A stretch of 64,000 nucleotides of DNA. Origin: Amaurobius ferox. Taxonomy: Eukaryota > Arthropoda > Arachnida > Araneae > Amaurobiidae. Shown piece by piece: positions 54,185 to 64,000 of the stretch. A program made the position numbers and the translations under genes. The first letter of the stretch is position 1. Each line of letters begins with the position of its first letter. The stretch covers positions 74,747,104 to 74,811,103 of the forward strand of contig OX578137.1 in NCBI GenBank assembly GCA_951213105.1, in the 5' to 3' direction. The notes under the pieces are model-generated. The model did no database searches. It was not told the origin of the DNA and saw nothing but the letters and a program-made list of their open reading frames with translations.

Positions 54185-55101
54185 CGTCATTGTCTTGTGC
54201 AAGATTGGCCTGGGATTGTGTGTTGCCTTGCGGTAGTACGTTAACGTCATCCGAGAGGACGCTGTTTACCGGGCCCTCATTTGGTTCGTGGGGTCCACCG
54301 AGTTGGTCTGGTGATTCTTCCTCGTCGGGGATGTTGATCTCAAAGTCGCATTCCATCATTAAGGTTATTATTTTCTCGGAATTTCCTGTTGCAGTCGTTG
54401 CCTCCTGGGACCAGTTTGTGGCCAGTTACAAATTTGACGCACATGTCCCGGCTAGTTCTGATAGCATCACTCATGGCGAGCTTCCACATGAGCTTCAGAT
54501 ACTTCCGAGAACATATTCTCATCATGATCTTGTCGTTGGCTCTGTCCCAGAAGCCAAGTGGGCCCATCACAATAGCCTCGACCCTTACATCTATGAGCCC
54601 GTCATTCTTGTAGAAGTTAACCACGTTTTGATACTTTGTTTCTTTTCTTGCCCTGGCCTTTTTGAAGGCTTCGGTTCCGTTTTCAAATGTAAATGTGGCA
54701 TCAATGATGAGGATGGATGATCCCCTCCACAGTACCAGGTCCAGTCATAGGCTGCTGTCGTCGGCGCACTGATCGATGGATAGGATCTTTCACCAGCCCC
54801 GGACAGCAACAATAATCCTGTTTAGTAGCTCGTTGTGCCAATGCTTTATCCACTGCATATTCAATTTACAGTTACAGAGGACATGGGGCAGGGTCTCCAA
54901 CTGTTCGTTACATTTTCTACAGAGCCTTCCTTCAGGTGGCACGCCCCTCTTAAGAGCATTAAGAGGAATCACCCCAAGTCTCATCTTATGGACAAAGTGC
55001 CAGTCAGCGAACCTGGTGTAGCTACCGTCCGTCAGGAAGTGCGAGTTTGCCTTTGAGGAGGCCAGGCTGTGAAAAGTTTTCCCTTGATGTGGAAGGGTCA
55101 A
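54185..55101 (-). pseudogene. R2-like LINE reverse-transcriptase C-terminal remnant
   Basis: Frames in order: 55101-54790 with FVHKMRLGVIPLN and CRKCNEQLETLPHVLCNC, the CCHC zinc-binding motif after the RT domain of R2-clade LINEs. Then 54812-54591, and 54624-54340 with VNFYKNDG, AIVMGPLGFWDRANDKI and SDAIRTSRDM, the end of the endonuclease-like domain. Two frameshifts separate the parts. The RT domain proper is not seen. A SINE with a CAA tail sits right beside its 3' end. Confidence 0.75.
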
Positions 55102-55227
55102 GAGGTGGTCGCTCCTTTAAGTATAACAATTAGGAGTATACATTTCATTGTGCGAAAATCACCCAGTTTTCCATATTTTCGTGCATATGTCTCTCGGTTT
55201 TTCATATTTAAAGGGTTGGCAGCTATG

Positions 55228-55573
55228 CCATCTTAAAGTATGTTACAAAAGTAACTATAATACACAAGGGAGATTTAAGTTTTTTACTTCTTGCTTTGTT
55301 GAAAGCTTGTATTATATTTGAAGTTGGACTGACTATAGATATTTTGTCACAGTCACTTAGATGTCTATAGTATCTAAGAACAGTTTTATTTTTAAACTAT
55401 TTAGTAGAGCAGGAAGATTTTTTTTTAATCTTTAAATAGCTGCAATTCTTAACTGATTCTAACCCTAAATAAAGTATTATTTGTTAGCAAAACTTATTAT
55501 ATTCTTAAATTAGTATCTGTCTTCATTTACATATAATTTGAGTTTCGGTCTCATTTTAAAATGTCTATTGTAG
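55228..55573. other. Intronic DNA before the GATA-finger exons
   Basis: AT-rich, no repeat recognised; ends with acceptor TCTATTGTAG. Confidence 0.55.
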
Positions 55574-55669
55574 TGGATGCTAGCTCTGGCAGTGATGAAG
55601 GTGAAGATTCAGAAGATTCTGATTCAAGAGATGTAACAGGCTATACATGTCAAAATTGTTGCACAACAA
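55574..55669 (+). CDS. Atro/RERE-like: Atrophin/RERE-like exon (acidic linker and first GATA Cys pair)
   Basis: Acceptor TCTATTGTAG, donor ACAACAA|GTAGGT; 96 bp. With the base left from the previous exon it reads MDASSGSDEGEDSEDSDSRD, then VTGYTCQNCCTTT. RERE has the same acidic SED-rich linker followed by GYACRHCFTTTSKDW. The pair C-Q-N-C is the first half of the GATA-type zinc finger. Confidence 0.93.
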
Positions 55670-55889
55670 GTAGGTTTTTATTAAATACGATTACAGTATT
55701 AATCTATTAACATGGTTTATTGTAGGATATGATTTATCATATATATGAGGCTGAGTATCTGTTCATTAAACAGAGTTGAATTTTAGTTGTAAGAACTTGA
55801 AACTGTAATTTTATTTGAATTAGTATATACTGTTAAAATTTTAAATATTACCTTTATGTATTTTCCCTAATTTGAACCTTTATTACTAG

Positions 55890-56080
55890 CATCAAAAGAC
55901 TGGCTTCCTGTTGGAAAAGACTTAGCTGTTATGTGTACTGAATGTAGATTGTATTATAAGAAGCATGGAGAGCTACGTCCTGTAGATTCCAAAGATAACC
56001 TTCCTTTCTTATTCCAACCTGTGAAAGAAGAGGAAGGTGTAAACGGGAAGCATGTAATGCGTACTAGGAGAAGCAAAGAA
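55890..56080 (+). CDS. Atro/RERE-like: Atrophin/RERE-like exon (GATA finger, second half)
   Basis: Acceptor TATTACTAG, donor AAAGAA|GTAATT; 191 bp. Joins in frame to give TSKDW, then CTECRLYYKKHGELRP (second Cys pair and basic tail of the GATA finger), PFLFQPVKEEE and GKHVMRTRRSKE. All these blocks are near-identical to RERE (CTDCRIHFKKYGELPP, KPVKEED, KHSMRTRRSRG). The downstream exons are not recognised before 64000. Confidence 0.95.
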
Positions 56081-56765
56081 GTAATTGGCATCTTAATTCT
56101 TACAAAAATTTCATATACTGTATAAAGAAAAATGTATGTTATGGAATGATAGCTGATATTACATTTCCTTAAAACTGCAAATTCGTCAGTTCCGTCGCAG
56201 TCCCCCAGTGATGAATTGTCTTTTCATTTCAGCAGTAAAAACAAATAATGGAAGGGCGAAGTTTAAGAAATTATGATTTTAACTCATAAAAAAAACTTTT
56301 TTTTTTTTAAAAAAATTTCTAATGATATTTTTTTGTGAAATTGCTTATACATGCTTGTTTCTGATAATCAGCATTAGTCCAATGTTGTCCAAAAAATCAT
56401 CTTTTCTATCCACTAGATCGTAATAGCAGCAATTTTAAATCATGTAAAGAACATCATTTACAATTTTGTTTCATATCTGTTTGAAGTTTTAGAACATTTC
56501 GATTAATAGGTAAGTGAAAAACATAATTTTATTATTTATTTTTGATGTCTATATTTCTTCTCATCATTTCTGACACACATTTAATTATAATGTTAATATG
56601 AATAAAAATTGAGGAATATGGTGACTTCAGTTAGCACATAAAAACTAGTTTTGTATAGTGTGTATTTTATTTATCAGTGTTAGTTTTGATCTCTGTGCGG
56701 AACAAAAATGAACTGAAATGTCATTTCTGTCATGGCCATTTCTGACACATGAATGGAATGATTTA
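56081..56765. other. Intronic DNA, no gene recognised
   Basis: AT-rich; no repeat that I can relate to others in the window. Confidence 0.5.
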
Positions 56766-57172
56766 CATCACCAATATGATGCGCGGTAGCCGCGGTAGGT
56801 ATTTCGGGCACGCTAGCCCGGTGGTTTGTGCACAGCACTGAATTTGCACGCTGCCACAACTGCCCCTGTGTTCATGCGGAGTACGATCACATTAAATGTG
56901 TGGGTCCGTAAGTCCTTCCGAGAGGTTGGTAGTAGGGGAAGGAGGGTATGGTCCCTGTGGATGCCTCCCTACTGGGTTCTGGTCTAAATTGAGTGGCACT
57001 TCCCAGCCGTCCAAACAGTTACCTTACACCTTTCTGGCCGTCCAAACAGTTACCTTACACCTTTCTGGTACCGGCCGTCCAAATGGCTGCTCATGTCCTC
57101 AGGATGAGCCGGACGGTCAGGGTCTTCAACACCTTTCTGGTAGGTCGGACGGTCTGGTTCAACAACAACCAA
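56766..57172 (+). repeat. tRNA-derived SINE with duplicated tail
   Basis: Head with CGCTAGCCCGGTGGTTTG, body GCGGAGTACGATCACATTAAA, TTCCGAGAGGTTGGTAGTAGG, CTGGGTTCTGGTCTAAATTG. The tail piece GGCCGTCCAAACAGTTACC is duplicated (57005, 57035) and followed by GCCGGACGGTCAGGGTCTTC and GTCGGACGGTCTGGTTCAAC, ending in CAACAACAACC. Confidence 0.85.
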
Positions 57173-58905
57173 AATGATGCATGTCTGATGATTTTGAATG
57201 GTATGATTCTTTTTCTTTTCTTTTAATGATTTTTTGATAATTTTCATTAACAGGATCATCAAGCATTTCTGTGAAATTTAAGAAAAATTGTTAATACAGA
57301 ATGAATTATTTTCTTAGTAAAACATAAAACTTTTAATGATGAATTGGAATGTCTGCAAAATTTAAGAAAAATTATAAATATAGAATGAAATAAAACATAC
57401 AGATATATAAATACCGAAAAATTATAAATACAGAATGAAATTAAAACACCTTTTGAATATAAAATTTACATCGCACAGTATGCATATTATTACATCGAGT
57501 GGGGCTATCCTTACTGTATATAGCTTACATTTGCATGTGCTCGTATAGGTACACGATTGACAACCACTACAATAACTGCTGCTGTCATACTGTTAACCGG
57601 TACTTATGCACATCGCAGAGATATGCGATCAACAGTTGCAACAAAGCTATTGCCAGTTATGAGCTTTTTCAAAAATGGACCAGGCTTGTCACTGAAGGCG
57701 GTTAGTAAATAATATCAAGGAAATAAATTCTCATACTTTATTAAAGCATGAAGCTACTGCAACACTAATCTAGACACAATTTATTATTTACCTACCTATG
57801 TTCCTATGTTTTGAATTTGACCACTCAGCATACACAAACATCTGTTCCTGAAAATGGCACAAAAAAAAGAAGAAAAAACCCCTAGTCTGAAAAACTGTTT
57901 TTAAATATTAGTTTTAGAGCAAAAATATTTACAGAATTCAAGTTTTCAGAGCTTTTTACCTCAAATACAAGCTAAACATGCAGTGATGTGATTGCTGTGC
58001 CAATCTGATACAAAAAGCAAATTTTAATTGATTTTGCGCCAACACTGTGCCATTTCATGAAAATACCAGAAAACATAATTTTTATCCGTAATTCTCGGAA
58101 CAGAAAGAAAGAATTGAATCAGAAATTTCTCAGAAGAGTGCAATCTACCAGTAAAATCAGAGGATTAGACTTCTTTCTTTTCAAACAGCTCAAGTTTTTA
58201 TCAACTGTGGGGTTGCTTTGTTCGGACTAAGACACTACTCCCTACGACCAGTTCTCCCAGTGTCTGGAGTCGGCAAGTACTTGACCATGTTACGTGAACG
58301 TGATAAGCCCGCCATACACCAGGAGTATTATTACCAGACAGCGGGATTTATCAAAGGATGCACTTAGGGACCATTGTCTTGAATAGAAAAAAGAAAAACA
58401 AACTCTCCTTCGATTATCTATTTTGAAAGATCTATGTAGCATAATAACCTTGCTATGTAGGATAAAAGGAGCAAGCTATTCCTTCCTGGAGTGTGGTAGA
58501 CACAAAGGAGTCAAGCATGCACAGAATTCGTTTGTGTGCACTCTGGAAACCAGGAATTTAAAAGTGGACTAAAATGTCAGAGAAAATCGGTTTTTTTTTA
58601 ATTCAACATTCTGAAAAAATCAGGGAATTTTCAACTTAGGTGAACCGAAAAATAAATAAAAAGTACAAAACTAGTTTATAAAGAACCAAACCAAATTTTT
58701 ATCACTTAAAAGTGTACGTAGAAATTGATGCAGAACGTTTCAAAATCACTTGATTTTTTATCCGTACTACTCATAGTGAGCAGGAATACGAAAGAAAGCA
58801 TTTGCAGTGATTGTTTGGTTTATCATTTTCCATTGATGTAATCAAGAAGCACCTCGTTAGAGCGGAGTGTCTTCCAGCTTGAAATTTGTGGCATACTTTG
58901 CTCAT
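57173..58905. other. Intronic DNA, no gene recognised
   Basis: AT-rich with small direct repeats at 57280-57440 (ATACAGAATGAAATA and AAAATTATAAATA). No coding signature; short ORFs are not convincing. Confidence 0.5.
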
Positions 58906-58909
58906 TTGT

Positions 58910-59847
58910 TTATTGCAAAGCATGAGCAACAAGGTCATTAGCACTCAAAGGGGTCAACATCAGCTGCATTCGTAATGAATCATTGAGGAGTGGTATTTTA
59001 TTTTATAAGAGATGTTATTTATTTCATCTGCTGCTCTATTTTTCATTTATTTAACTATTCCTAATAAAGTTTTCCCTTTTCAGCAGAACTAATTATATAA
59101 TGATGGAACTAATTATATAATGATGTACCGAATAATTATATAACACAGATGCTAGAAAATAAATAAAACGTCTGGGTTTTTTTTTCTCATACGTAGTATT
59201 GAGGAAATACTGTTTTTTTTCACGAAAATTTTTGATTTCGAGATTTTTATGTCAACATATGTTTTAAGACCTCCTGAACATGTTTGGATTATTTTTGGAG
59301 TGATGTTCATCTGTGGTCGATCTCCCGTATACATGATAGCTGCTACAAATAATAGTGGATTTTTACGAAATTTTATATTCGGCTTTGTTAATGAAAAGTC
59401 TAGAACTAAATAGAATTTTTTTTTTAATTTGAGCAAAAACTTTAAAATTTTTATTTTCTTAACATTGCAGTATAGGACAAAATTTAACATAACTATACAC
59501 AAAAGGGATTATTTATGGCTCAATTGATTGTATAGTTTCAGTAATTGTAGTGAAAAATAGCCGCAATACAATTTTTGTGTTCGTGACGCTATATGTCCCC
59601 TCGGGGGGGGGGGGGGGAGTAAGTCCCCCAATGGAACATTATCAAACTTGGTATCAATCGAAATATTTTTTTCAAGCCCTTCAAAATGAAGGGTAACATG
59701 CTATAATTTGGATCACTTGGAACAATGATACAGATTTTTCAAAATTTTCTTATGAAATTTGAAAATAGAAAAAATCCAAATTCTATAATTCGGAAAATTC
59801 CGGAATCGGTAAAGTCCAGACTGATCCTTATTTTCCAAGTTGTACTG
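58910..59847 (+). mobile_element. Diverged pogo/Tigger-like remnant
   Basis: 58910-59090 aligns by eye with 35925-36215 of the polB insertion (GAGCAACAAGGTCATTA, CTCAAAGGGGTC, ATTCCTAATAAAGTTTT). 59785-59847 matches its right end (AATTCGGAAAATTCCGGAATC, CCAAGTTGTACTGT). The interior between them is different and the left end is not found. A run of ~14 G lies at 59605-59618. Confidence 0.65.
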
Positions 59848-59849
59848 TA

Positions 59850-60855
59850 CTGTATATGTAAAAAAAAATGTATAAAACATTTCAAGTTATTTTGAATGGT
59901 TTTTTTACACTGTCATATATTCACAGTATCAATTAAATCTAAAGTTATTTTTTAAAATTGGCATCATTAAAAATGTATGTAGTACCTAAAATTTTGATAT
60001 AGACAGCAGGCACATCTCGTGGAATTTCACACTGTAATAACGGAAGTGTACTGAATTTTTTAATAATTTATTAAAGTTTTGAGCATAATATTTATTTACT
60101 TTAGCTTGATTAACTTCCATTAATCCTTCCGTTCATCCTTCTTAATAAAATTTCCGTTTTGATTTAATGGGGGATTTTTCTTATTATTATTTTTTTTATT
60201 GCGCTATGTTTATTTTTAATTTTATGTTTTTATTTTTTTCTTGCGTTATTTCTTTTTTTAGCGCAATATAAAAGACCAGTATCCTTTTTGAAAAGTAGTT
60301 TTTCATTTTGTAGATCTTTCCTAAAATTATATATTTTTCCTAAATATTATTTTTTCCCCTAAAATTTTTTATTTCATTTTGTTAGATCTTTTTAAAAATT
60401 TTACTTCAATAAGATATTTTTAGATCTTGAGTTATTTATTTTAATTTTTTGAAATATGTTTTAAAATTCTTTATTGCAATTTTTTTTTAATTTAGATTTT
60501 TTTCTAATTATTTAATGTAATAAAATTTGCTTAGATCTGTAAAATTATTTTTCAATTTTTTTTTATATTTTTTCAAAAAATATTTATTGCAATATTAAAG
60601 TATTTTATAGATCTTTATTAAAATTTTTATTGCAGTTTTTTTATATTAAAAAATATGTTTTAAAAATAGATTTTTTTAATAAAAAATAAGCATTTTTTAT
60701 TAATGTAATTTATATGCTATTTTAGTTTATTAAAAGTTAATTGAAAATTCAAAATGTTTATACTTAAATTCTGTTAACTAGATTTTTAAAACTTCATTGT
60801 CTTGAATTTGCTTGTTATATATATGACAAACTGTTAAAATAAAAAAAATGCCTTG
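59850..60855. other. Very T-rich intronic DNA
   Basis: 60130-60720 is dominated by TTTTTT runs with recurring words such as TAGATCTTT and AAAATTTTTAT; no gene. Confidence 0.55.
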
Positions 60856-60857
60856 CA

Positions 60858-60985
60858 TCGAACTGCTACAATGTCGAAAGATCTCTTGCTGCAAACTGCT
60901 ACAATTTCGAATAATTGCCTGCTACAAACTGCTACATTTTCGAAATATTGCCTGATACAAACTGCTACAATTTCAGAAATTTACT
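60858..60985 (+). repeat. ~36-bp imperfect tandem repeat
   Basis: Four units of CTACAATTTCGAA(T)ATTGCCTGCTACAAACTG type starting near 60866, 60899, 60932 and 60965. The ORF at 60853-61047 only reflects the repeat. Confidence 0.65.
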
Positions 60986-61387
60986 GCTCCAAGAATTGCT
61001 CCAAAAGAGTTTTTTGTAATCACATCACTGAACATGGAATAATTTAACAAAATCATAAGATATAAAATCAGTTTTGAAAGCTTTTTATTAGGTTTAAGAT
61101 GGAATCTATTTGCTTAACAATCCTCCCCTTTCTTCTATTTCTATCTTGTTTCTTTTGATAGAGGAAGGCATTGTGAGGGATGTTTTTTTTTTTTACACTA
61201 GATCACGGCCTAATCTTATTTTTATTTATATTTTGTGAGGAAATAACATACAGTTGGAAACATAATCTTATTATTTTTATTTATTTTTTGAGGGGAAATA
61301 GCATGCTGTTGAAAATGTGAGGTAATGAAGGCTGGCTCTATGGTGTTTATCTGAGATCATGCTAAGGCTACTTGGTTTTTGTTTAAA

Positions 61388-62068
61388 CCCTTTCACGACG
61401 ACGGCATTCCGGAGCTGCCGTGGCCCAAAAGACGGATCACTTCGCTTCCGAACTATTCCCAAAGGACGCCAAATTTTTTGCGCTAAGCCTAACTCTCGAA
61501 AAAAATTCACTAAAAATCACCAACACAGAAATCTACTTTTTTATAGAACTTTTTTAAAGAAATATTTATTTTCTATTTGATGTATATTTTTCATACAAAT
61601 CTGAATACAAAATACTCGTTAGTTGCTCCCATTCTTTTATCCGAAATAAACGAATAATTTCACTGCCTCTAAAACCCAAACAAAAAAAATACTCTCTTAT
61701 ATTCCTATGATTCACCAACGAAATCATAACGCTGAAATAAAAACAAACCCCGAAACTCAATTATAAAATTGTTGACTGCTAGAATTGCTCTGTCTGTTTA
61801 TATTACAAAATCATGTTTCACCGCTCCAAATGGAGAAATAATTCATTGGATCCTCCTTATACCGAGGTCATGCATCTGCAAAATACATTGAAGTTAGTTC
61901 CACGGATATTTAATGCCATCTAGTAGACAAATTAAAATGTTCCACGTGAAGGCATGCATGCGTGCCACTTCGTTTATGGTAAAGTTTCCTCCGTCACGAG
62001 TGCGTACTGTCCGACCTTGAATGCAAGTTCGCAGCCGACACGCGGGCGTGCCAATCGTCCCGAAAGGG
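61388..62068 (+). mobile_element. piggyBac-related MITE
   Basis: Ends CCCTTTCACGACGACGGCATTCC and GTCCCGAAAGGG with TTAA beside both (TTTAAA at 61382-61387; 62069-62072). Shared blocks with 18993-20060: GCGCTAAGCCTAACTCT, CTCCAAATGGAGAAATAATT, TCCACGGATATTTAATGCCATC. No transposase, ~680 bp. Confidence 0.75.
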
Positions 62069-62284
62069 TTAAGGACAAGCACTGCTGTCTTAACTAAAGG
62101 TCAAGCAGGATGCTTTTCTTGTCATAAAGGGACAAGGAGGGTGCTGTTTTAATACCAAAAGGGCAGCCGGGGCACTGCACTCTTCTAAACTGCCTGGAGC
62201 AAGCCACCCATACAAATTATAGGCCCCTTACAAACATTTAATCATTGGACCTTTTTGTCTTCTCTCTCATAAAGAAAAAAAAAT

Positions 62285-62402
62285 TGCCCACTTGGGCGGT
62301 GCCTGTCTAAGGCAATCCCACTCACTGTCTGAAACATACTAGATTTGTTTCAGACAACCTAGGCAATCCCACTGCCTGTCTAAGGCATTCCCACTCACCA
62401 GT
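62285..62402. repeat. Short duplicated block (GCCTGTCTAAGGCAATCCCACT)
   Basis: Two or three partial copies of TGCCTGTCTAAGGCA.TCCCACTCAC, plus an inverted pair GTCTGAAACATACTAG / CTAGATTTGTTTCAGAC near 62332-62355. Too short to classify. Confidence 0.45.
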
Positions 62403-64000
62403 TGCTACATGATGATTACACTTGAAAAACTGGCATTTAACGAAATCCTGACTACCGGCCAAATTCTGTGATATACTCTTCTCCCTAAACAATCCCTCTT
62501 GTGGAGGGAAAAAAATCTGTCAATAATTGCTGCAATACTGCTACGGCTCTTCCGTAGTTCTCTTCCTACTAGCTGATCATAATTTATTGCATTTGCAGTT
62601 GAGAATGAATGCAATCCACATACCTATTTTCTCCTCTGTAATCACTGATGTGTTTTAGGACATGCCCATGTACAGCGTCTTTGCCATACTCTATCCATTG
62701 ACCCAGAGTGCCTTCACTTTTACACACTGTACTAATAGGTCTTTCATCATTGTTACATCTACCACAAATTTTAAACTGTTCCCAAAAACAGATGAGCAAA
62801 CTGAGTTAAAATAACTCTCTCAAAAATAGTGTGTGACACTCGTCCCCGCTATTTTCAGCTTGTGAATTTATTTATCGGTTAAATATTCATTATAACATAT
62901 TTTGTATCATGAAGAATTAAAAGAATTAATTTATATGAAAGAGTTTTACGGCCAATGTAAGCGAATTTAAATCTGAGCACCCGGTGCGAATAAAAGGTAT
63001 CAACCTTAGAAATGGGGGAATGCTTTTCCAAGCTGAATGGCTGAATGAATATTGCAGTGTTATGTGTTATTGTTCTACTTTAACCTGCATATGATAAATA
63101 GACAAATTTAAAAAAAAAAATTTTTTTAAATATATACTTTTCATGCTTTTTAAACCTCTCTGATTTTTATATTACATATTAAAATTTACGTGCCTTTCAA
63201 TGTTCATTTTTTTTCAACAGCTGATAATTTCATAAACCCATGTGTTGATTCATTATAAATTTTTTATCCGAGACATGTCTTTGATTTTTTTTTAACAAAT
63301 CTAGTATGTTTCAGACCTCAATAAAGGTCAAAGCGTATGAAGAAATGGATCAGACTCATTTAGGAGAGAGAATATTTGGGGATTGGGTGAGAGCGTCTTT
63401 GGTATGGGATCAATAGGTCATAGATTTAGAACACAGTAGGAAGTGATGTCATCTGCTTAGGGATTTATTTGGATTGCGAGCTGCGGGACAAAGGCATATT
63501 ACATATCCAAGCAGCCGCCTAAGGTATGATTAGATGCTTATTTAGAACACATGTGTTTTGTAATTTAAGTATGTGCTTGCATAGCAGTCAATTACGCCTT
63601 TTGAAAAATTCAATGAATTTAATAATTATCCCTGCTTTAAATCCCTTTTAATAGAGTACCGTTTCTAGTACAGAATAAAGGAAGATGTCCCTGTGTGTCT
63701 GTCTGTCTGTGATGTGAAATCTAAGTGTCGTATGATCATGAAATTTGGTACACAGGTGCACCTTGACATTTTTTATATTTGAATTAGTTTTTTGGATATT
63801 TTTTGTTTTATATTGATGTAGGCTGATATTTACGCAAATCGATTTCTTAGTGATTTAAAATATTATTGCAGAGTTTCCATCTTAACACTGTCAAAAAGAT
63901 TGAAAAAATTCTCTTTCAAACAAATTTTGAATGGATTCTGTCAGATGAATAGACAAGTTTTAATGGACTTTTTATTAATAACATACTTTTCGTGAGTTTT
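62403..64000. other. Right end of window, no gene recognised
   Basis: AT-rich. At 63650-63790 a block with GTGTGTCTGTCTGTCTGTGATG and GATCATGAAATTTGGTACACAGG resembles the dispersed transposon-tail sequence near 18930. No further Atrophin exon is seen. Confidence 0.5.

Larger units (their letters stand above)
51989..55227. mobile_element. Possible DNA transposon 'G', copy 3 (old)
   Basis: CATAGCTGCCAACTCACTCG at 51989 and GGGTTGGCAGCTATG ending at 55227 are inverted and match the ends of the copies at 26275 and 29157. The flanking hexamers (CAATTT / CCATCT) agree at four of six positions, so this may be one old insertion or two unrelated ends. The subterminal motifs are again different (CTCACTCGTTTTTTCACCAG; right end CTCTCGGTTTTTCAT). 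It encloses a SINE and an R2-like RT remnant. Confidence 0.45.

Overview
The window comes from an animal nuclear genome that is very AT-rich and full of transposons. Six exons on the + strand encode part of an Atrophin/RERE (Grunge)-type transcriptional co-repressor: end of ELM2, SANT/Myb, basic linker, GATA-type zinc finger. They carry canonical GT-AG introns and match the animal family closely. Together with copia elements primed by half a tRNA-iMet, tRNA-derived SINEs, piggyBac- and pogo/Tigger-like elements and a Polinton, this suggests an arthropod, possibly a chelicerate. The species cannot be read from the sequence.

Layout. 1-12,650: the 5' part of one copia element (gag-pol running off the left edge, LTR 2022-2849) and a complete second copia element (5049-12043, 792-bp LTRs, 5-bp target duplication). 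Both sit inside a tandem array of tRNA-derived SINE units. 12,700-15,600: a decayed Penelope-like reverse transcriptase and a four-unit 75-bp array. 15,639-28,900: four Atrophin exons separated by introns filled with copies of a 1.2-1.3 kb dispersed repeat, a piggyBac remnant, a decayed LINE and a transposon with 6-bp target duplications. 28,900-55,570: one 26.7-kb intron. It holds a second member of the 6-bp-duplication transposon family, the Polinton (33503-50538), a 5S rRNA fragment between inverted SINE pieces and an R2-like RT remnant. 55,574-56,080: two more Atrophin exons (GATA finger). 56,081-64,000: intron or flank with SINE, Tigger and piggyBac remnants.

The Polinton/Maverick (adintovirus-like) element is the centre of interest. 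It has ~0.84-kb terminal inverted repeats beginning AGTAGTATCC and a perfect 6-bp target duplication (CACATC). From left to right it carries: a TIR gene, a 56-residue gene, protein-primed PolB (split by a Tigger-like insertion), a zinc-finger gene, an unknown gene, a leucine-rich-repeat gene, a 'YQ-LSE' repeat gene, a fibre-like gene, major capsid, a small basic protein, minor capsid, a pX-like/adenain protease fusion and a coiled-coil gene (all -). These diverge from a packaging ATPase, a membrane protein, a phospholipase-A2/zinc-ribbon protein and a chromodomain integrase (all +). PolB, integrase, both capsid proteins and the protease carry frameshifts or stops. The ATPase, fibre, PLA2 and membrane genes are open. 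This copy is therefore a recent but inactivated insertion.

The most unusual signal is that every recognisable intact gene start in this element, on both strands, has TAAATG (usually TAATAAATG, TAAATAAATG or TATATAAATG), often overlapping the stop of the upstream gene. This resembles the poxvirus late-promoter core and suggests an element-wide transcription or initiation signal. The second unusual feature is an accessory block with two solenoid-type repeat proteins of kinds best known from giant DNA viruses and phages.
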